From: Desulfurococcales archaeon
Lineage (GTDB): Archaea; Thermoproteota; Thermoprotei_A; Sulfolobales; Desulfurococcaceae
Length of the DNA stretch: 19,514 nucleotides
NCBI GenBank assembly: GCA_015522345.1
Contig: WAML01000009.1
Coordinates: forward strand, 1-19,514
Reading direction: 5' to 3'
Shown here in pieces: positions 14,352 through 19,514 of the stretch. The notes beneath the pieces were generated by a model. The model ran no database searches and was not told the origin of the DNA. It saw nothing but the letters and a program-made list of their open reading frames with translations. How positions within the stretch are numbered: the stretch's first letter is position 1; every line of letters begins with the position of its first letter. A program made the position numbers and the translations under genes.

Positions 14352-14755
14352 TAGACCCGATTACTTACTTATATACAGTACTTGTACTATCTATGTTTGT
14401 AAACCTAGGAATCTCTTTATATGGTGTATTCTATAAGCCTAGTTTGATAAAGAAGATAATAGCACTTACAATATTAAGTGATACAGCTAATACATTCGCT
14501 ATAATAATTGGTTACAGGAGATGGGTTTCTCCAGAGTCTCCTCTAAAGCCTCCAGTACTCACTATCCTTAACCCTACTATAGAAGATATTAAGGCATTTG
14601 TACAGTCGACAGTAGATCCTCTTCCCCAGGCTCTTGTTTTAACAGCTATAGTTATAGGATTAGCTGTCACGCTCTTCCTTGTATTCCTTACTCTTCAAGC
14701 TTATAGACTGTATGGAACCACTGATGTGAGGAGAATAGCTAAGTTGAGGGGATGA
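14348..14755 (+). CDS. mbhG: MrpC/NuoK-like subunit (MbhG)
   Basis: This 135-residue membrane protein has three predicted helices. It carries the MrpC signature LSDTANTFAIIIGYRRW followed by PP and then DPLPQALVLTAIVIGLAVTLF near residue 91. The loop between helices 2 and 3 is about 30 residues (SPESPLKPPVLTILNPTIED), as in Mrp-type C subunits. It overlaps both neighbours by ATGA. Confidence 0.92.
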   Translation: MIDPITYLYTVLVLSMFVNLGISLYGVFYKPSLIKKIIALTILSDTANTFAIIIGYRRWVSPESPLKPPVLTILNPTIEDIKAFVQSTVDPLPQALVLTAIVIGLAVTLFLVFLTLQAYRLYGTTDVRRIAKLRG

Positions 14756-15264
14756 CTATGAGTAGAATTTTAAGAGCAATAGGGCCTATGGTTATGGTAT
14801 TTATAACGTATATAGTGTTTAGTGGCTCCACTAGTTTCTACGATCTCGTGACTGGCGCTATAGTATCTATAGTTGTAGGATTAATTGTTGCTAATATTGT
14901 TGTTGAAAAGCCTAAGAAGCTTGTTGAAGTACAGAGATTACTTTGGTTAATAGCGTATGCTATATACTATTTCTTTGTAGCAGAAGTTAAGGCTCACTTA
15001 GATGTAATGTATCGTATACTTCATCCAAAAATGCCTGTAAATCCAGGTATTGTTAGAGTTCCTTATGATGTAGAAACAGACTATGCTATAACAACAATAG
15101 CAAACTCAATAACAAATACTCCAGGAACTGTTGTAGTCGATATAGACCCTGATAAAAAAGTGTTTTACGTGCATTGGATAAATATTCGTGCACTAGAGCC
15201 GGAGAAGACGAGAGAGTATGTATCTAAGTCGTTTGAGGAATATGCTGGTAAAATATTTGATTAA
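14752..15264 (+). CDS. mbhA: MrpE-like subunit (MbhA)
   Basis: This 170-residue protein has two or three N-terminal helices and a soluble C-terminal domain typical of MrpE: VEVQRLLWLIAYAIYYFFVAEVKAHLDV, then NPGIVRVPYDVETDYAITTIANSITNTPGTVVVDID. A second ATG at 14758 is an alternative start. In Pyrococcus this gene opens the operon; here it lies between MrpC and MrpD homologues. The stop is followed by AAGGGGTG, the ribosome-binding site for the next gene. Confidence 0.92.
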   Translation: MTMSRILRAIGPMVMVFITYIVFSGSTSFYDLVTGAIVSIVVGLIVANIVVEKPKKLVEVQRLLWLIAYAIYYFFVAEVKAHLDVMYRILHPKMPVNPGIVRVPYDVETDYAITTIANSITNTPGTVVVDIDPDKKVFYVHWINIRALEPEKTREYVSKSFEEYAGKIFD

Positions 15265-15278
15265 GGGGTGAATGTAGA

Positions 15279-16883
15279 GTGGATGGAATAACTATGCTTG
15301 GCGTTGTAATACCTGTCTTGGCTTTAAGTGCTTTTACTCTACCATTAACTAGTTTAGTTATTAAGAGGAAGAGATTTTATGATGTATACACTATTGTGTT
15401 TACGTTTTTTGCATTAATTGCTTCATACACTATATACAAAGAAGTAAATAAACTGGGGACTCCTATAGTATACGCCTTTGGTGGCTGGCCTCCTCCACTA
15501 GGTATTGTATACGAAGTTGATGGATTTAATGGTGTACTAGGGCTATTTACTTCAGCAGTATTATTTGCTATAGCTTTGTATAGTATATGGTATACTGAAC
15601 ACATGGATGAACCTGTATGGTATTATACGTTGCTTCTTGGACTAGAAACAGGTCTTCTTGGGTGCTTGTATACTGGTGATGCATTTAACTTATTCGTTAT
15701 GCTTGAAGTATTGTCTATTTCTGCATACGCTCTCGTCGCCTATTATAGGAGTAAGCCTCAGGCTATAGAAGCTGCTATAAAGTATGCTATAGTTGGTGCT
15801 GTAGCAACTACTCTCTATTTCTTGTCTCTAGTATTCATATATGCTTCCTACGGTACATTGAATATGGCTGATATTTCTATGAAGTCTATGGGTATTGCTA
15901 GATACACTGTTATAAGTGATGGAGTGTACGGTAGTTTGTTAACAGCTAGTTCTGTAGCACTTGCTCTAGCATTATGGGCGTTTACGTTTAAATCGGCTCT
16001 ATTCCCCAATCACTTCTGGCTACCCGATGCACACCCAGAGGCTCCTACACCTGTTTCAGCAGCTCTCTCAGGTCTTGTAGTAAATATTGGCGTATACGCT
16101 GTAGCTAGGTTCTTGTATACTATTTTCAGTGGATACAGTATTGTAGGAGTTGACGGGTTTAGAGATATAGTATTATATGCATTACTTGTCCTAGGTATTG
16201 CTTCAGGCTTTATAGCTGCTCTATTAATGATTGTACAGAACGATATAAAGCGTCTACTAGCCTATAGTACTATAAGTCATATTGGTTTAATCTACATGGG
16301 GCTAGCCATAGGCTTCTCAACCACACCTAATGAAGTCAAAGTAATTGGTTTAACAGCAATGATCTACCATATAATAAACCATGGAGTCGCTAAAGCACTG
16401 CTTTTCATGAGTTCTGGAGTATATATCTTGGCTAGTGGAACTAGAGATTTAGATAAGATGAGCGGCGTTGGTAGAGCATATCCATTGACGACTATAGCGT
16501 TGATTATGGGATTCCTTCAGCTAATGGGCTTTATACCTTTCGGAGGATTCTTCAGTAAACTACTACTCTACCAAGCATATATCGCTAATGGCTCTGTATT
16601 ACCTGCTGTAATGGTTATAGTGATTTCAGCTGTTAGTCTACTAGGCTATATTAAAGTAATGTACGCTACTATATTTGCTCCACCAGCAAAAGAGTATATA
16701 TATAGAGTCAACAAAGGTATAGAAATACTCTTAGTCCTAATGGGTATAGCGTGTTTATTACTAGGTATATTCTCTCCCTACATAATCGACGAACTAAAAA
16801 TGCTTGTTCAAAACTCTTTAGTACAGGGAATAGATAAGTACATAGATGCATTCCTTAGAACATACAGTGAATTATTAAGGTGA
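15279..16883 (+). CDS. mbhH: MrpD/NuoN-like ion-translocating subunit (MbhH)
   Basis: This is the principal antiporter-like subunit, 534 residues with about 14 helices. Charged residues of the proton path are present. Glu143 sits in FVMLEVLSISAY (TM5), Lys238 in AFTFKSALFPNH (TM7) with His245, and His334 in TISHIGLIYM. His364, His368 and Lys372 lie in YHIINHGVAKALLF, and Lys427 in PFGGFFSKLLL (TM12). The Proton_antipo_M core motif LPDAHPEAPTPVSAALSG is intact. GTG at 15279 is supported by AGGGGTG eight bases upstream; ATG at 15294 is less likely. Only one such subunit is present, as in Mbh. Confidence 0.95.
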   Translation: MDGITMLGVVIPVLALSAFTLPLTSLVIKRKRFYDVYTIVFTFFALIASYTIYKEVNKLGTPIVYAFGGWPPPLGIVYEVDGFNGVLGLFTSAVLFAIALYSIWYTEHMDEPVWYYTLLLGLETGLLGCLYTGDAFNLFVMLEVLSISAYALVAYYRSKPQAIEAAIKYAIVGAVATTLYFLSLVFIYASYGTLNMADISMKSMGIARYTVISDGVYGSLLTASSVALALALWAFTFKSALFPNHFWLPDAHPEAPTPVSAALSGLVVNIGVYAVARFLYTIFSGYSIVGVDGFRDIVLYALLVLGIASGFIAALLMIVQNDIKRLLAYSTISHIGLIYMGLAIGFSTTPNEVKVIGLTAMIYHIINHGVAKALLFMSSGVYILASGTRDLDKMSGVGRAYPLTTIALIMGFLQLMGFIPFGGFFSKLLLYQAYIANGSVLPAVMVIVISAVSLLGYIKVMYATIFAPPAKEYIYRVNKGIEILLVLMGIACLLLGIFSPYIIDELKMLVQNSLVQGIDKYIDAFLRTYSELLR

Positions 16884-16888
16884 TCCCG

Positions 16889-17254
16889 ATGAACTATAGT
16901 CTAGACCCTATACTACTAACTCTGATTTTCTCAGGCTTTATGGCGTTTTTAGCACTTGTAACTTCAATTATTTTCCTTATATTAAGACCTAGAACAAGAC
17001 ATAGTTATAGTATAGAGTCTATTGAAATTTATTTGGGTGGAGAATCTCCATCTATTTTAGGAAGAAGGACTCCACCATCAAGTAATTTATATTGGGGATT
17101 TGTCCTTAAGTATGCTTATAAAGTATATTACTATTTAATATCTAAAGTGCATACTGGCAGATTAAGTGACTGGATATATTATATGTCCTCTTGGTATGGC
17201 TTCTTAATAGTTATTTCATTTCTGCTAATAATATTCTATATAATTATGTGGTGA
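16889..17254 (+). CDS. mbhI: MbhI-like small membrane linker subunit
   Basis: This protein of about 121 residues has one helix at each end. A hydrophilic middle contains IEIYLGGESPS, NLYWGFVLK and HTGRLSDWIYYMSSWYG. The pattern looks like the C-terminal segment of NuoL/HyfB-type antiporter proteins cut off as a separate gene. It sits in the MbhI position between the antiporter-like and NuoH-like subunits. In Mbh, MbhI ties these two together through a lateral helix (family knowledge, from memory). The ATG at 16889 is preferred: AAGGTGAT ends five bases upstream. The longer GTG start at 16880 lies inside that ribosome-binding site. Confidence 0.78.
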   Translation: MNYSLDPILLTLIFSGFMAFLALVTSIIFLILRPRTRHSYSIESIEIYLGGESPSILGRRTPPSSNLYWGFVLKYAYKVYYYLISKVHTGRLSDWIYYMSSWYGFLIVISFLLIIFYIIMW

Positions 17255-17261
17255 AAAGAAA

Positions 17262-18269
17262 ATGATCACCGTGACTTTGAACGAAGTATTTCTAATAATG
17301 GTATCCCTACTTGTATTCCCTGGTTTACTGTTTATAGTATCACTAGCTTTCTTTACAGAATGGTTTATTAGAAAATTTAGTGCTCGTATACAGAATCGTA
17401 TGGGTCCAACGTATGTTGGTCCCTTCGGCATACTTCAGCCATTTATGGATTTTATAAAATTGGCTAGTGTTAAAGAAGAGATTAAACAGAAGTACTCTAT
17501 TGATTGGTTGGCAAAAGTTTTTGGATACATGGGTTTATCTGCTGCTATTACTGCTTTAACATTATTCCCAATCTCTCCTATACGTTTTACAAGTGATTAT
17601 GATTTTCTAGTATACGTGTATCTTTGTTGTGTATGGGTTCCTGTAGCTATGATGGTAATGGGATTATCTACTCCTAATCCCTTTGCAACTATTGGTGTTT
17701 CTAGAATACTCTCTATTGTAACAGTATGTGAGCCAGCATACTTTGTAGCAATTCTCACACCTATACTCCTTGTTACAAAAATCTATAGCCCAGATAACGT
17801 GTATTCGATATACTGGACTAGTGTGTATAGTTATAGGCTGTGGTTGAACCCATATACTCTAGTGCCTATAGTGCTAAGTTTTATAGCTGTAATGGTTTCT
17901 CTTCAAGCAAAATCCATGCTCCAGCCATTCAACATACCTGAAGCTGAACAAGAGATTATAGCCGGATTTGCTACAGAATTCAATAGCCAATTACTTGCTC
18001 TAGCTAATCTACTCCACGACATTGATACTGTAATCACCATCATATCTATAGTCTATTTATTCCTTGGAGGACCCTATCCATTCCCCCACTTATCTATTGA
18101 AGGCGTCTTAATACTAGTATTCAAGTATCTTCTAGTACTAACTATCATGACTATAGTTAAAGGTGTATTTGGAAGATTTAAGATAGAGCAAGCAATAAGT
18201 GTTATAGCCAAGTATTCTCTACTACCCGCTCTCTTAGCTTTAGTATTGGCTCTCATAATGCCTATCTAG
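17262..18269 (+). CDS. mbhM: NuoH-like membrane anchor subunit (MbhM)
   Basis: This 335-residue, roughly eight-helix protein anchors the hydrogenase module and links redox change to the ion-pumping arm. Signatures are ARIQNRMGPTYVGPFGILQPFMDFIKL near residues 41-67 and the acidic loop PEAEQEIIAGFATEF (226-240). The latter is the counterpart of the complex I quinone-cavity glutamates. No quinone function is implied, because Mbh enzymes do not use quinones. It is the last gene of the run. GGTGA upstream supports the ATG. Confidence 0.93.
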   Translation: MITVTLNEVFLIMVSLLVFPGLLFIVSLAFFTEWFIRKFSARIQNRMGPTYVGPFGILQPFMDFIKLASVKEEIKQKYSIDWLAKVFGYMGLSAAITALTLFPISPIRFTSDYDFLVYVYLCCVWVPVAMMVMGLSTPNPFATIGVSRILSIVTVCEPAYFVAILTPILLVTKIYSPDNVYSIYWTSVYSYRLWLNPYTLVPIVLSFIAVMVSLQAKSMLQPFNIPEAEQEIIAGFATEFNSQLLALANLLHDIDTVITIISIVYLFLGGPYPFPHLSIEGVLILVFKYLLVLTIMTIVKGVFGRFKIEQAISVIAKYSLLPALLALVLALIMPI

Positions 18270-18311
18270 ATAAAGACACTATGTCCAAGTATTAGAAGGA
18301 ATTGCTCAAGA

Positions 18312-18356
18312 ATAGCTTTTATGTACTAAATACTTTGTTTTATCTTCTTTATTATT
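18312..18356 (+). terminator. Possible T-rich transcription termination zone of the hydrogenase operon
   Basis: After mbhM the plus strand has several pyrimidine/T-rich runs (GCTTTTATG, then CTTTGTTTTATCTTCTTTATT), the usual form of archaeal intrinsic terminators. It overlaps the 3' end of the convergent epimerase gene, whose coding could explain the bias. No hairpin was found. Confidence 0.25.
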
Positions 18357-19303
18357 TCGCGTGCCGTCATTCTAACTGCTTCTCTAGAACTCCACTTTGG
18401 TCTCCATCCTATCTTTTTTATCTTCTTTATATCTAGAAGCATTAGTTTTACATCTCCAGGCCATCCTCTTCCATCGGGTGTTGTTTTTACGAATATATAT
18501 TCTACGTTTTCTAGCCCCATTTCTTCTACAACTATATCTGCTATATCAACTACTCTAATCCAGTCATCATTACCTATGTTGTATATGTCGTAGTCTATTC
18601 CTTCTCTAATAAAGTGGTTTAGAGTATGGAATGTAGCATCTACAGCATCTATTATGTATAAGTAGCTTTTCTTCTGAGTTCCATCGCCTAGTATTTCTAG
18701 TTTTCTTGGATTCTTGAGGAGTTTTTTAATAAAGTCTATAATTACTCCATGACTCGACCTAGGCCCTATGATATTAGCGTATCTTAGTATAAGGCTATTC
18801 ATACTATATAGCTTAGAGTATGCTATATAGTGGTATTCACTAGCTATTTTAGAAGCACCGTAGACAGATATAGGTTCTAGTGGATGATAGTCTTCAGGCG
18901 TTGGTATAGTCTTTGCTTCTCCATATACTGTAGAAGAACTTGCAAATACATGGTATTTTACATCGTATTTCCTAGAGGCTTCTAATACATTAAATGTAGC
19001 TAGTACATTTTCTTCAAAATGTATTCTTGGCTCAATAGACGATATTCTAACTTCAGGATTTGCTGCATAATGGAATACTATGTCGACATTCTTGAACTCT
19101 CTTACCCAGTTACCCCACTTCTTTAGATCGTCTTTCACTATCTTCAGGTACTTTTTACCTAAGTGTTCTCTAAGATTTTCTATACTGCCGCTGCTAAAAT
19201 TGTCTATTACAATTATTTCTTCTATGCCTTGTCTAACTAGGTAATCAACGATATAGCTTCCTATGAATCCTGCTCCTCCAGTCACTATTGCTTTTGTAAA
19301 CAA
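18326..19303 (-). CDS. NAD-dependent sugar-nucleotide epimerase (extended SDR, GalE-like)
   Basis: This cytosolic enzyme probably interconverts UDP-sugars, for example UDP-glucose and UDP-galactose, for glycan synthesis. Numbering is from the ATG at 19327. The Rossmann motif TGGAGFIGS is at 16-24, IDNFSSG at 41-47 and HYAANPEVR at 86-94. The catalytic Ser/Thr lies in SSSTVYG (130-136) and YGASK gives Tyr156 and Lys160. RYANIIGPRSSHGVI and the C-terminal GWRPKWSS motif fit the UDP-glucose 4-epimerase branch. The TTG at 19303 is the likely start: GGTGA lies seven bases upstream of it, and it starts right before the Rossmann strand (FTKAIVTGG). The ATG at 19327 would add eight unusual residues. 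The substrate is unproved. Confidence 0.88.
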   Translation of the reverse strand: MFTKAIVTGGAGFIGSYIVDYLVRQGIEEIIVIDNFSSGSIENLREHLGKKYLKIVKDDLKKWGNWVREFKNVDIVFHYAANPEVRISSIEPRIHFEENVLATFNVLEASRKYDVKYHVFASSSTVYGEAKTIPTPEDYHPLEPISVYGASKIASEYHYIAYSKLYSMNSLILRYANIIGPRSSHGVIIDFIKKLLKNPRKLEILGDGTQKKSYLYIIDAVDATFHTLNHFIREGIDYDIYNIGNDDWIRVVDIADIVVEEMGLENVEYIFVKTTPDGRGWPGDVKLMLLDIKKIKKIGWRPKWSSREAVRMTAREIIKKIKQSI

Positions 19304-19330
19304 TGTATGTTCACCACAGTACTTCATATA

Positions 19331-19514
19331 CTATGCTTCTTGCTGTACAGTTGTATAGATACGGTTTTTCTCAATTAAATTCTTTAGTCCATGGTATATG
19401 TTTTGTAGGAAGAAAGTGTTTCTATGTTTTACTGTATTATTTGGCTTTAATGCATCAAATATTCTTGTTATCTTCTCATATATTATTTCCCTTGCTTTAT
19501 CTATATTGCTACTG
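19331..19514 (-). CDS. C-terminal fragment of an unidentified protein, cut by the window edge
   Basis: An uninterrupted minus-strand frame enters from the right edge and ends at a TAG (19331-19333). It encodes at least 60 residues, rich in Lys, Ile and Asn and probably helical (AREIIYEKITRIFDALKP, then YHGLKNLIEKN). Its stop lies about 30 bases before the preferred epimerase start, so the two are probably one operon. I do not recognise the family; a role in glycan synthesis is only a guess from the neighbour. Confidence 0.5.
   Translation of the reverse strand, partial: SSNIDKAREIIYEKITRIFDALKPNNTVKHRNTFFLQNIYHGLKNLIEKNRIYTTVQQEA

Noticed and set aside
10090..18269. The complex could be an MBX/MBS-type ferredoxin:sulfane reductase rather than a hydrogenase.
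   Set aside because: The large subunit has both CxxC pairs and a processable C-terminal tail, and a full hyp set with a protease is adjacent. MBX/MBS-type paralogues lack the NiFe ligands.
1..19514. CRISPR arrays, tRNA/rRNA genes, insertion sequences and integrase sites.
   Set aside because: None was seen on either strand: no regularly spaced direct repeats, no transposase or integrase frame, and no recognisable tRNA arms.

Overview
The AT-rich composition, heavy use of AGA/AGG (Arg) and ATA (Ile) codons, purine-rich ribosome-binding sites, TATA-box promoters and frequent TTG/GTG starts all point to a thermophilic archaeon. The gene set (archaeal ATPase-type HypB, Mbh-type hydrogenase) and codon style suggest a crenarchaeon of the Desulfurococcales type. 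That placement is inference, because no rRNA gene is present.

Layout. Positions 1-2100 hold a possible PIN-domain remnant, a small ABM-fold protein, a DUF1122-type protein and a pyrrolidone-carboxylate peptidase with an intact Glu/Cys/His triad. Positions 2126-5013 carry the first [NiFe]-hydrogenase maturation block: hypD, hypA, an ATPase-type hypB and a HycI-like maturation endopeptidase. A membrane glycosyltransferase lies on the opposite strand (5035-6195) and splits the maturation genes. From 6374 the plus strand continues with hypE, hypC and hypF, then runs directly into a 13-gene membrane-bound hydrogenase operon (10090-18269). The right end holds a convergent NAD-dependent sugar-nucleotide epimerase and the 3' end of another minus-strand gene that leaves the window.

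The hydrogenase is a group 4, Mbh-like respiratory complex. It has the small subunit (MbhJ), a NuoC-like subunit (MbhK), the NiFe large subunit (MbhL) with all four metal-binding cysteines, and a 2x[4Fe-4S] ferredoxin-like subunit (MbhN). These are followed by an Mrp antiporter module (MrpF, MrpG, MbhD, a fused MbhE-MbhF/MrpB, MrpC and MrpE), the ion-pumping MrpD/NuoN-like subunit (MbhH), a small MbhI-like linker and the NuoH-like MbhM. No formate dehydrogenase, CO dehydrogenase or NAD(P)H module is present in the window. The simplest reading is reduced ferredoxin to H2, coupled to Na+ and/or H+ translocation.

How the genes work together. HypF and HypE make the CN ligands, HypC and HypD assemble Fe(CN)2CO, and HypA with the MinD-type HypB delivers nickel. 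The HycI-like protease then removes the 24-residue tail still encoded after the DPCxxCxER motif of MbhL. Almost everything needed to build the enzyme is therefore within about 16 kb. The main departures from the Pyrococcus arrangement are the permuted subunit order, the MbhE-MbhF fusion, a HypA with an extra residue before its nickel-binding His, a HypF zinc finger lacking one Cys, and the inserted glycosyltransferase. I did not find a wholly unknown system.
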